Source: DATHGT01 sp035317605 (GTDB taxonomy: Bacteria; Methylomirabilota; Methylomirabilia; Rokubacteriales; CSP1-6). Taken from it: a DNA stretch of 41,086 nucleotides. Below are positions 24,217 through 31,222 of the stretch, piece by piece (position 1 is the first letter of the stretch; each line of letters starts with the position of its first letter). The translations under genes were made by a program, and so were the position numbers. The stretch covers positions 1-41,086 of the forward strand of contig DATHGT010000247.1 of assembly GCA_035317605.1 (NCBI GenBank), read 5' to 3'. The notes under the pieces were generated by a model, which saw nothing but the letters and a program-made list of their open reading frames with translations, searched no databases and was not told the origin of the DNA.

Positions 24217-24733
24217 AGCGACGCGCCCCTCGACACCGGACGAGCACAAGGCGACGGCCCCGACCACGCTCGGGTGCTGGGTGCTGACGATCTCGGATAC
24301 GAAGACGCCCGAGACCGACACCAGCGGCGCGCTGATCCGAGAACGGTTGACCGCCGCCGGCCATCGCGTGGTCGGGTCGAGCATCGTGCGTGACGAGCCG
24401 GCCGACGTGCAGCGGATCATCCGCGAAGCGGTCGCGGACGCGTCGGTGCAGGTCGTCATCTTGACCGGCGGCACCGGCATCACGTCGCGGGATTCGACGT
24501 TCGAGGCCGTGGAGGCGATGCTCGACAAGCGGCTGCCCGGGTTCGGCGAGCTGTTCCGCATGCTGTCGTTCCAGGAGATCGGCGCCGCTGCCATGCTCTC
24601 GCGCGCGCAGATGGGCATCCACGCGCGCCGCATCGTGGTCTCGCTGCCCGGCTCGCCCAACGCCTGCCGCCTCGCTCTCGACAAACTCCTGCTGCCGGAG
24701 ATGGCCCATCTCGTCCGAGAAGTTTCTCGCTAG
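24206..24733 (+). CDS. moaB: Molybdenum cofactor biosynthesis protein MoaB/MogA family
   Basis: 175 residues. The molybdopterin-binding fold is shown by CWVLTISDTKTPETDTSGAL, ILTGGTGITSRDSTFEAVEA (the GGTG motif for molybdopterin) and IVVSLPGSPNACRLALDKLL. MogA/MoaB proteins adenylylate molybdopterin before molybdate insertion. The ~20-residue N-terminal extension is hydrophilic and low in conservation. The start overlaps glcF by 11 bp, implying translational coupling. A second cofactor-related gene, moeB, lies 3 kb downstream on the other strand. Confidence 0.9.
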   Translation: MTAEATRPSTPDEHKATAPTTLGCWVLTISDTKTPETDTSGALIRERLTAAGHRVVGSSIVRDEPADVQRIIREAVADASVQVVILTGGTGITSRDSTFEAVEAMLDKRLPGFGELFRMLSFQEIGAAAMLSRAQMGIHARRIVVSLPGSPNACRLALDKLLLPEMAHLVREVSR

Positions 24734-24743
24734 CGCCCTCTTC

Positions 24744-25058
24744 GTGACGGTGATGCTGGCCCAGCTGGGGAGTGGGACGCCGCTGCAACGATCGCTCGAT
24801 CAGCTCGAACGGTCGGTCACGCGGCCGTTGCCCCAGGCGCCGCCGCCGCCTGCCTCGCGCCCGAGCGACGTGTGGGTGCCCGATCGATTCACGAGCGATC
24901 CGGCCAGCGGCCAGCTGATCACCCTTCCCGGGCACTGGGAGCGCCGGCTTCCGAGCGGCGAGCTGTACGGGCCGCCGACCACGGTCTGCACCTCGACCGG
25001 CTGCACGACGATCCCCGCCGGGCCCCGACCGGCGCCCGAGCAGCGCCAGACGCCCTGA
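24744..25058 (+). CDS. Small exported protein of unknown function
   Basis: 104 residues as called from GTG 24744 (MTVMLAQLGSG). The frame continues upstream into moaB and there reads SSEKFLASALFVTVMLAQLG, which looks like a signal peptide, but no ATG or GTG is available there; a non-standard start is possible. The mature part is Pro-rich, then has DVWVPDRFTSDPASGQLITL followed by PGHWERRLPSGELYG, reminiscent of WxPGxW-type repeats in small periplasmic proteins. Two cysteines (TTVCTSTGCTT) could form a disulfide. It is at the end of the glc-moaB run. Confidence 0.5.
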   Translation: MTVMLAQLGSGTPLQRSLDQLERSVTRPLPQAPPPPASRPSDVWVPDRFTSDPASGQLITLPGHWERRLPSGELYGPPTTVCTSTGCTTIPAGPRPAPEQRQTP

Positions 25059-25134
25059 CGCGGGCGCGCCCGTCTCCGAGAGGGGCACGGGACTGAATGA
25101 GCGAGAGCACACGTCGGTCCGATGAGGGCGGCGC

Positions 25135-25140
25135 TATACT
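25135..25140 (+). promoter_or_regulatory. Candidate -10 element for the HtrA protease gene
   Basis: TATACT lies 28 bp before ATG 25169. Here a proper leader with GGGAGGT follows, unlike the leaderless cases elsewhere. The -35 region is poor. Confidence 0.4.
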
Positions 25141-25168
25141 TGGGTGCCCGAAACAGGGAGGTATTGGC

Positions 25169-26272
25169 ATGCGAGGGATCTGGACGTCACGTGCGCTGAT
25201 CGTGCTGGTCGCGCTGTCGTTGCTGGCCGGAGCGGGGCCGCTCGGGGCCGCTGACGGGCCGACCAAGGTGGGGCCGGCGCCGGCGGCCGCGCCCGAGCTG
25301 GCGCGGTTCAACGATCTGCTCGCGGGGCTGGCCGAGAGCCTGAAGCCCGCCATCGTTCACGTGCGGGTGCGCCGGGCCGGACCCTCGAGGGAGCGCGACG
25401 TCGATCCCGAGGGTGAGCCGCGTCGCAGCTCGGGCTCGGGCTTCATCATCGAGGCCGACGGCATCATCGTCACCAACGCTCACGTGGTCGAGGGCGCCAA
25501 CTCGGTCCAGGTGCGTCTCTTCGACGGCCGGCGCTTCCTGGCCAAGGTGCTCGGCAAGGACAGCCGGGTGGACCTCGCGGTGCTGAAGATCGACGGCGCC
25601 TCGGGCCTGCCCGTGCTCCCGCTCGGCGATTCCAACCGCATCCGTGTCGGCGAATTCGTGCTCGCCCTCGGGCATCCCTTCGGCCTCGAGCACTCGGTGT
25701 CGTTCGGGATCGTGAGCCGCAAGGGCGCGCCGCTGACCGTGGCCGCTCCCGGCTTCGATTTCATCCAGACCGACGCCGCCATCAATCCCGGCAACTCTGG
25801 CGGGCCGCTCATCAACATGGCGGGCGAGGTGGTCGGGGTCAACAGCATGGCCGCGCGCAACGGCTCCATCGGGTTCGCCATCCCCTCGGGCCTGGTCCGG
25901 ACGCTGGTCCCGCAGCTCATGGCCAAGGGCAAGGTCGAGTGGGGCTGGCTCGGCGTGAGCATCGGCGAAGTCTCCGAGGAGGATCTCGACCGGCTGAAGC
26001 TGACCGAGGCCAAGGGCGTGCTCGTCCGCTCGGTCATGCCGGGCGAGCCGGCCGATCAGGGCGGGGTGAAGGCCAACGACGTGATCCTCGTCGTCGACGG
26101 CAATCGGCTGGACGGTCCGCGCGATCTCCAGCGCGTGGTCTCCTCCACGCCGGTCGGCAAGAAGGTCCGCGTGGTGCTCGTGCGCGAGGGCAAGCAGACC
26201 GAAGTCGACGTCACCATCGGCCGCTACCTGGAAGAGGCCGAGGAGAAAGAGAAGCCCGCCGAGAAGAAGTAG
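25169..26272 (+). CDS. HtrA/DegQ-type serine protease with one PDZ domain
   Basis: 367 residues from ATG 25169 (GGGAGGT, 7-nt spacing). It starts with a signal peptide or anchor (MRGIWTSRALIVLVALSLLA). The trypsin-like domain has the full triad: H105 in VTNAHVVEGA, D135 in SRVDLAVLKID, S210 in AAINPGNSGGPLINM. One PDZ domain (about 258-350) includes WGWLGVSIGEVSEEDLDRLK and GVKANDVILVVDGNRL. A charged EEAEEKEKPAEKK tail ends the protein. It would degrade or refold misfolded envelope proteins. The gene ends 3 bp from a convergent gene. A catalytically dead paralogue is at 31223. Confidence 0.93.
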   Translation: MRGIWTSRALIVLVALSLLAGAGPLGAADGPTKVGPAPAAAPELARFNDLLAGLAESLKPAIVHVRVRRAGPSRERDVDPEGEPRRSSGSGFIIEADGIIVTNAHVVEGANSVQVRLFDGRRFLAKVLGKDSRVDLAVLKIDGASGLPVLPLGDSNRIRVGEFVLALGHPFGLEHSVSFGIVSRKGAPLTVAAPGFDFIQTDAAINPGNSGGPLINMAGEVVGVNSMAARNGSIGFAIPSGLVRTLVPQLMAKGKVEWGWLGVSIGEVSEEDLDRLKLTEAKGVLVRSVMPGEPADQGGVKANDVILVVDGNRLDGPRDLQRVVSSTPVGKKVRVVLVREGKQTEVDVTIGRYLEEAEEKEKPAEKK

Positions 26273-26275
26273 GGC

Positions 26276-26776
26276 TCAGACCGTCGCGCGCGGAGTGGCC
26301 AGCGCGGCCAGCGTGGCGCGCGCCCACGGCTCCTCGAGCGTCGGCGCCGGAGCGTAGGTGACGGCTCCGATGATCCGCATGCCGCCCTCCCAGTCCGCCG
26401 CCGCATCCTCCAGCACGTCCTCGACCGCCAGCAGGAAGTAGCCGAGGCCGAACGCTTCGCCGCCGGGGACGGGCCGCGGGCCGTCGAGCGCGCGGAGCTT
26501 CACGTAACACGTCGCGTCCGGCTCGACCACGATCAGCGTCGCGGTCTGTCGCGCGGTGAGGTTGCGGGCGCTCTGGCTCTTCGCGAGGATCACCAGCCCC
26601 ATCGTCCCCGCGTCGTGGGCGCGGATCTCGAGGTAGGAGAGCAGCATCGGATGCGGCCGCTGCTCGGCGTCGACGGTGACGAGCGGCACCGCGACGCCCA
26701 GACGTTTGAGAAGGTCGCGCTGCGAGAATCGCTCGACGAGCGCGGCCGGCAACCGCGGCCCGAGCGAGCGGCTCAC
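26276..26776 (-). CDS. FMN-binding split-barrel protein, pyridoxamine-phosphate-oxidase-like
   Basis: 166 residues from GTG 26776, whose GTGA overlaps the stop of the upstream cupin gene by 4 bp. The segment LVTVDAEQRPHPMLLSYLEI, then GTMGLVILAKSQSARNLTAR and QTATLIVVEPDATCYVKLRA, is the pattern of the PNPOx-like flavin-binding barrel. It lacks the full PdxH length and C-terminal PLP-binding part, so a general flavin/F420 or nitroreductase-like role is more likely than vitamin B6 synthesis. It is coupled to the cupin gene and probably transcribed with it. Confidence 0.7.
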   Translation of the reverse strand: MSRSLGPRLPAALVERFSQRDLLKRLGVAVPLVTVDAEQRPHPMLLSYLEIRAHDAGTMGLVILAKSQSARNLTARQTATLIVVEPDATCYVKLRALDGPRPVPGGEAFGLGYFLLAVEDVLEDAAADWEGGMRIIGAVTYAPAPTLEEPWARATLAALATPRATV

Positions 26777-27426
26777 CGCGGGCTCGGCAGGTCTATCGGA
26801 GCGTCCACGAACACCGTGTAGCTCCGCGGCTTGACGCTGGCGTGGGCGGGATCGACGTAGACGATCGAGCTCTTGCCCTGGATCTCGCGGGGAAGGATCG
26901 ACACCCGGATGAAGCTCGTCGCGACCTCGCGGGAGGCGATCGCGTGGACGGGCTCGACGCCGCTCTCGAACCACGCCTCGCCGGGCTTGACCAGCCGTCC
27001 AGGATGGTCGCCCACGCGGACTTCCAGCTCGCCTTCCAGCAAGAAGCGAATGCCGCCGCCGCGGTGCCCGTGGGGAAGGGCCTCGCCGCCGGGAGCGAAG
27101 TCCACGCGGTCGCAGCGCATGAGATAGGGCTGGTTCGCATCGAGCGCGATCGCGTGTTCGAGCAGGACGTCGCCGCCACCGGGCAACGACACGCCCGCGC
27201 GGAGCTCGAAGCGAAGCATCCGCGCGCCGCGCGGCCCCGCGACGATCGCGCATGGGGCCGCTCCGTGCCACGCCGTGCCGCTCTCGACGGTCGTCCGCTC
27301 GGTGGTGTCGCTGGAGGCTTCAGCGCCGCCGTCGACGGCGTAGAGCACTCGCGGCGCCGCGGGAAGCGCCACGCTCGTCGCCGGCGTCAGCCGATCCTGG
27401 AAGAGCGTGAGCGTGTAATGACTCAT
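26773..27426 (-). CDS. Cupin-domain protein
   Basis: 217 residues from ATG 27426 (MSHYTLTLFQDRLTPATSVA). An in-frame ATG at 27474 is rejected because it lies inside the terminator hairpin of moeB. The cupin core near residues 108-165 reads GEALPHGHRGGGIRFLLEGE, then LEVRVGDHPGRLVKPGEAWF and ESGVEPVHAIAS: His ligands in HGH, a Glu further on, and a C-terminal His, as in metal-binding cupins. The N-terminal half looks like a second, degenerate barrel. Substrate unknown. It overlaps the following split-barrel flavoprotein gene by 4 bp. Confidence 0.72.
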   Translation of the reverse strand: MSHYTLTLFQDRLTPATSVALPAAPRVLYAVDGGAEASSDTTERTTVESGTAWHGAAPCAIVAGPRGARMLRFELRAGVSLPGGGDVLLEHAIALDANQPYLMRCDRVDFAPGGEALPHGHRGGGIRFLLEGELEVRVGDHPGRLVKPGEAWFESGVEPVHAIASREVATSFIRVSILPREIQGKSSIVYVDPAHASVKPRSYTVFVDAPIDLPSPR

Positions 27427-27448
27427 AGGGCGGGTCCGAGCGTTGGGC

Positions 27449-27476
27449 GTATGGGGGCCTTGCGAGGCCCCCATAC
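27449..27476 (-). terminator. Perfect 12-bp hairpin after moeB
   Basis: GTATGGGGGCCT (27449-27460) pairs exactly with AGGCCCCCATAC (27465-27476) around a 4-nt loop, 8 bp past the moeB stop at 27484. No U tract follows. It marks the true end of moeB, beyond the internal TGA. Confidence 0.65.
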
Positions 27477-27483
27477 CGTGAAT

Positions 27484-28704
27484 CTAGCCGCTGGCCTTGG
27501 CGGGGTCGGTGCCGGCCGCTTCGGCCTGGCCGTTCGGCGTCGCCTCGCACGCGCCGGCGCCCGCGTGGTGAATCGACAGGTCCTTGATGGTCGGCGAGGT
27601 GCCGCACAGCGGGCAGTTGGGGTCGCGCCGCAGCTTGACCTCGCGGAACCGCATGCCGAGCGCGTCGTAGGTGAGCAGCCGCCCGACCAGCTTGTCGCCG
27701 ATGCCGAGCAGGATCTTCACCGCTTCGGTGGCCTGCACCAGCCCGATCACTCCTGGGAGCACGCCCAGGACGCCGGCCTCGCTTCAGGAGGGGACGAGGC
27801 CCGGGGGCGGGGGCGTCGGATACAGGCACCGATAGCAGGGCCCGTCGTTGGGGGCGAAGACCGTGGCCATGCCCTCGAACTGGAAGATCGAGCCGTGGAC
27901 GTTGGTCTTGCCCGCGAGGTAGCAGGCGTCGTTGACCAGGTACCGGGTCTCGAAGTTGTCGGAGCCGTCGATGATCAGATCGTAGTCCTTGATCGTGTCC
28001 ATCACGTTGTCGACGGTGATGCGGAAGGGCAGCGGGATCACGTTGACGTCGGGGTTCAGCGCCTTCAGCGCGCGCGTGCCCGACTCGACCTTGGGCTTGC
28101 CGATGTCGGCCGTGGTGTGGAGGATCTGGCGCTGGAGGTTGGTGATGTCGACGGTGTCGCCGTCCATCAGGCCGAGCGTGCCCACGCCGGCGGCGGCGAG
28201 ATAAAGCGCGGTCGGCGAGCCGAGCCCGCCCGCGCCGATCAGCAGCACCTTGGCCCGCAGCAACCGATGCTGTCCCTTGTCGCCGACCTGGGGCAGCAGG
28301 AAGTGGCGGCTGTAGCGCTGGATCTGGTCCGGCGTCATCGGCACTTCGCGAACGGTCGGCCGCCCCGACTGCACCCACTTCTGGTAGCCGCCGCCGAGGT
28401 TGATCACGTTCTGATACCCGAGGTCCTGCAGCGCCCGGGCGGCGAGGACCGAGCGCAAGCCGCTCTGGCAGTACAGGACGACCGGCGCGGCCGGATCGGT
28501 GGCCACGGTGGCCACGCGAAACTCGAGGAAGCCGCGGCTGATGTTGGTGGCCGCCTCGATGTGGCCGTCGCGGTACTCGTCGGGGTCGCGGACGTCGATG
28601 ACCGTCACCGGCTCGCCCGACTTCAGGCGGCGGTCGAGATCGGCCGGCGTCTCTTCCGGCACGGTCTGCCGCGCCTCGGCGATCATCTCCTTGAGCGTTT
28701 TCAT
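27484..28704 (-). CDS. moeB: Rhodanese-MoeB/ThiF-type adenylyltransferase with in-frame TGA, probable selenoprotein
   Basis: 406 residues counting the recoded codon. Residues ~20-118 are a rhodanese domain with its catalytic Cys79 in LYCQSGLRS. Residues ~125-375 are an E1-like MoeB/ThiF domain: RYSRHFLLPQVGDKGQHRLL, VLLIGAGGLGSPTALYLAAA (ATP site), DGDTVDITNLQRQILHTTAD and IDGSDNFETRYLVNDACYLA. The zinc cysteines are C290/C293 (CYRC) and C364/C367 (CPLC). Codon 307 is TGA (27784-27786) in PPPGLVPS-TGA-SEAGVLGVLPG, where homologues have their reactive cysteine (VPSC-x-EAGVLG). The frame then runs on intact to TAG at 27484 with the second zinc pair in place. A SECIS-like hairpin follows the TGA. 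MoeB activates the carboxyl end of sulfur-carrier proteins; the rhodanese could supply sulfur. Alternatives are a recent nonsense mutation or a base-call error. Confidence 0.85.
27751..27786 (-). promoter_or_regulatory. Candidate bacterial SECIS element with its UGA codon
   Basis: On the minus strand UGA (27786-27784) is followed by 13 nt and then TCCTGGG (27770-27764), loop CGTGCT (27763-27758) and CCCAGGA (27757-27751), a perfect 7-bp stem. The apical loop starts 20 nt after the UGA, is 6 nt long and has G as its second base. These match the published general rules for bacterial SECIS hairpins (loop 16-37 nt after UGA, G among the first two loop bases), stated from memory. Confidence 0.7.
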
Positions 28705-28710
28705 AGGCCG

Positions 28711-28738
28711 ATCATACCCACATTCCCCATTCAAGCAA
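28711..28738 (-). promoter_or_regulatory. Promoter of moeB, probably leaderless
   Basis: TTGCTT (28738-28733) and TATGAT (28716-28711) are 16 bp apart on the minus strand. Only 6 nt separate the -10 from the ATG at 28704, so the predicted transcription start coincides with the start codon. Confidence 0.5.
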
Positions 28739-28766
28739 AGGCACCGACCCTCGCTGAACGCGCTGC

Positions 28767-28772
28767 TATACT
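28767..28772 (+). promoter_or_regulatory. Candidate -10 element of the rfb genes
   Basis: TATACT ends 10 nt before the rfbA ATG at 28783. No Shine-Dalgarno is seen in the gap. It shares a 78-bp divergent region with the moeB promoter. Confidence 0.45.
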
Positions 28773-28782
28773 CGCCAAGTCT

Positions 28783-29655
28783 ATGAAGGGCATCATCCTC
28801 GCGGGGGGCTCGGGGACCCGGCTCTACCCGCTCACCATGGCGATCAGCAAGCAGCTGGTGCCGATCTACAACAAGCCCATGGTGTACTACCCCTTGTCCA
28901 CTTTGATGCTCGCCGGCATCCGCGAGATCCTCGTGATCACGACCCCGCAGGATCAGGACGGGTTCCGGCGGCTCCTCGGCGACGGCCGTCACCTCGGGCT
29001 CTCGATCGAGTACGCGGAGCAGCCGAGGCCGAACGGGCTGGCCGAGGCGTTCATCATCGGCGCGCCCTTCATCGGCGCCGACGCGGTCGCGCTCGCCCTG
29101 GGCGACAACGTCTTCTACGGTCACGGCTTCCCGGAGCTGCTGCGCAAGGCCACGGCGCGCGCGAGCGGGGCCACCGTGTTCGCCTACTGGGTGCGCGATC
29201 CCGAGCGCTACGGGGTGGTGGAGTTCGACCCCGACGGCCGGGCCATCGGTCTCGAGGAGAAGCCCGTCAAGCCGCGCTCGCACTACGCGGTGACCGGGCT
29301 CTACTTCTACGACAACCGCATCGTCGACATCGCGGCTCGCCTGCGGCCCTCGGCGCGCGGGGAGCTGGAGATCACCGACGCCAACGCCGCCTATCTCGCC
29401 CTCGACGCCCTGCACGTGGAGAAGCTCGGCCGCGGCATCGCCTGGCTCGACACCGGCACCCATGAGGCGCTGCTCCAGGCCTCCACGTTCATCCAGACGA
29501 TCGAGGAGCGGCAGGGGTTGATGGTCGCCTGCGTGGAGGAGATCGCGTACAAGATGGGCTACGTCGGCGCCGTCGATATCTTGAAGATCGCCGACACCAT
29601 GAAGCACAACTCATACGGCGAGTATCTCCGCCGCCTGCTCGACGGTGACGCATGA
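28783..29655 (+). CDS. rfbA: Glucose-1-phosphate thymidylyltransferase
   Basis: 290 residues, full length for RmlA. It makes dTDP-glucose from dTTP and glucose 1-phosphate. The nucleotidyltransferase signature opens the protein (MKGIILAGGSGTRLYPLT), followed by SKQLVPIYNKPMVYYPLS and the metal-binding Asp in LALGDNVFYGHGF. GLEEKPVKPRSHYAVTGLYF and GIAWLDTGTHEALLQASTFI are further family hallmarks. It starts a cluster with rfbC-like and rfbB genes and overlaps the next gene by ATGA. Products would feed envelope polysaccharide synthesis. Confidence 0.95.
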   Translation: MKGIILAGGSGTRLYPLTMAISKQLVPIYNKPMVYYPLSTLMLAGIREILVITTPQDQDGFRRLLGDGRHLGLSIEYAEQPRPNGLAEAFIIGAPFIGADAVALALGDNVFYGHGFPELLRKATARASGATVFAYWVRDPERYGVVEFDPDGRAIGLEEKPVKPRSHYAVTGLYFYDNRIVDIAARLRPSARGELEITDANAAYLALDALHVEKLGRGIAWLDTGTHEALLQASTFIQTIEERQGLMVACVEEIAYKMGYVGAVDILKIADTMKHNSYGEYLRRLLDGDA

Positions 29656-30200
29656 CCGAGCCGATCCAGTGGAGCGCCGAGGCGAAGCGGCGGTTCGAGC
29701 TCCAGTCCTACGGTCCGCGACCGGCGATCGAGGGCGTCGAGATCGTGAACCTCACGCGGCACGTCGACGACGGCGGCTCGATGACCGAGCTGCTGCGTGT
29801 GGATGGCGGACAGTCTTCCGCCCTCGAAGGGTTCTCGCTCCGCCAGATCAACTACAGCGAGGTCGAGCCGGGCGCGATCAAGGCCTTTCACCTCCACGCC
29901 GGCCAGACCGACGTCTGGTACGTGCCGCCCTCGGACCGCTGCCTGATGATCCTGGTCGACGTGCGGGCCGGCTCGCCGAGCGAGGGGGTGTCGCAGCGGC
30001 TCACCCTGGGCGCCGGGGCCTCGCGACTGGTGCGCATCCCGCCCGGTGTCGCCCACGGCGTGAAAAATCTCGGGACGGCGACGGCGCGCCTGATCTACTT
30101 CGTCGACCAGCACTTCACCACCGACCCCGCGACCTGTGACGAAGGCCGGCTGCCGTGGGACTACCTGGGCGCCGACGTCTGGGACATCACGCGCGGCTGA
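29652..30200 (+). CDS. dTDP-4-dehydrorhamnose 3,5-epimerase-like cupin protein
   Basis: 182 residues. The position between rfbA and rfbB and the RmlC-like cupin pattern support the call: FSLRQINYSEVEPGAIKAFH, LHAGQTDVWYVPPSDRCLMI and RIPPGVAHGVKNLGTATARL. The PPGVAHG segment is the family's typical second motif. The first motif, FHLHAGQTDVW, differs from the canonical LRGLHFQ setting of classic RmlC, so it may be an epimerase or ketoisomerase making a sugar other than L-rhamnose. No rfbD reductase gene is present in the cluster. ATGA overlap with rfbA indicates coupled translation. Confidence 0.8.
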   Translation: MTEPIQWSAEAKRRFELQSYGPRPAIEGVEIVNLTRHVDDGGSMTELLRVDGGQSSALEGFSLRQINYSEVEPGAIKAFHLHAGQTDVWYVPPSDRCLMILVDVRAGSPSEGVSQRLTLGAGASRLVRIPPGVAHGVKNLGTATARLIYFVDQHFTTDPATCDEGRLPWDYLGADVWDITRG

Positions 30201-30204
30201 CGCC

Positions 30205-31203
30205 ATGAAGATTCTGGTGACGGGCGGCGCGGGGTTCATCGGCTCGAACTTCGTGCGCCACCTGCTCACCACGCATCCCGACGACACCGTGGTGAACCTC
30301 GACAAGCTCACCTACGCGGGCAACCGCGCGAACCTCGCCGACCTCGAGGACTCGCCGCGCTACACGTTCGTGCACGGCGACGTCTGCGACGCCAAGCTCG
30401 TGCGCGACGTGGCCCAGGGCGTGGACGCGATCGTGAACATGGCGGCCGAGACCCACGTCGACAAATCGCTGCTGGAGCCCGATGCCTTCCTGCGCACCGA
30501 CGTGTTCGGGGTGTTCACGCTGCTGGAGACCGTGCGCGAGCTGAAGATCCCGCGCCTGCTTCACGTGAGCACCGACGAGGTGTACGGGAGCGTGGCGTCC
30601 GGATCGTCGCGCGAGGAGGATCCCCTCCGCCCCTCGAACCCGTACTCCGCGTCCAAGGCCGGCGGCGATCTGCTGGCGCGGGCGTACTGGCAGACCCACG
30701 GGGTGCCGGTGGTGATCACCCGGTCGTCCAACAACTTCGGGCCGTATCAGTATCCCGAGAAAGTCATCCCGCTCTTCATCACCAACGCCATCGACGGCGA
30801 GCCGCTGCCGCTCTACGGCGACGGGCGCAACGTGCGCGACTGGCTCTTCGTCGGCGACAACTGCGCGGCCATCGACCTCGTGCTGCGCCGGGGCCGGGAC
30901 GGCGAGGTCTACAACATCGGCGGCGGCACCGAGGTCGAGAACATCGATCTCACCCGCGAGATCCTTCGCCTGACCGGCCGACCGGACACGCTGATCCGCC
31001 CCGTGAAGGACCGGGCCGGCCACGATCGGCGCTACTCGCTCGACTCCACGAAGGTGCACGGACTGGGCTGGAGTCCGCGCCACGCGTTCGGCGACGCGCT
31101 GGCCGCCACCGTGGCCTGGTATCGCGAGCGCGAAACGTGGTGGCGCCCGTTGAAGTCCGGCGAGTTCCGCGCGTACTACCGGCGGCAGTACGAAGGGCGC
31201 TGA
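30205..31203 (+). CDS. rfbB: dTDP-glucose 4,6-dehydratase
   Basis: 332 residues from ATG 30205, 4 bp after the previous stop. Extended short-chain dehydrogenase with NAD-binding GGAGFIGSNFVRHLLTTHPD, active-site segment LHVSTDEVYGSVASG (Thr, Asp, Glu) and YSASKAGGDLLARAY carrying the Tyr-x-x-x-Lys pair. It converts dTDP-glucose to dTDP-4-keto-6-deoxyglucose. It is the third gene of the dTDP-sugar cluster and 19 bp before the HtrA-like pseudoprotease gene, so they are likely co-transcribed. Confidence 0.94.
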   Translation: MKILVTGGAGFIGSNFVRHLLTTHPDDTVVNLDKLTYAGNRANLADLEDSPRYTFVHGDVCDAKLVRDVAQGVDAIVNMAAETHVDKSLLEPDAFLRTDVFGVFTLLETVRELKIPRLLHVSTDEVYGSVASGSSREEDPLRPSNPYSASKAGGDLLARAYWQTHGVPVVITRSSNNFGPYQYPEKVIPLFITNAIDGEPLPLYGDGRNVRDWLFVGDNCAAIDLVLRRGRDGEVYNIGGGTEVENIDLTREILRLTGRPDTLIRPVKDRAGHDRRYSLDSTKVHGLGWSPRHAFGDALAATVAWYRERETWWRPLKSGEFRAYYRRQYEGR

Positions 31204-31222
31204 GGGCGCCGCGGGGGTCCGC

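Noticed and set aside
27449..27474. Upstream ATG at 27474 for the cupin gene
   Set aside because: It lies inside the perfect terminator hairpin of moeB and would add 16 residues (MGASQGPHTPNARTRP) not resembling a cupin start.
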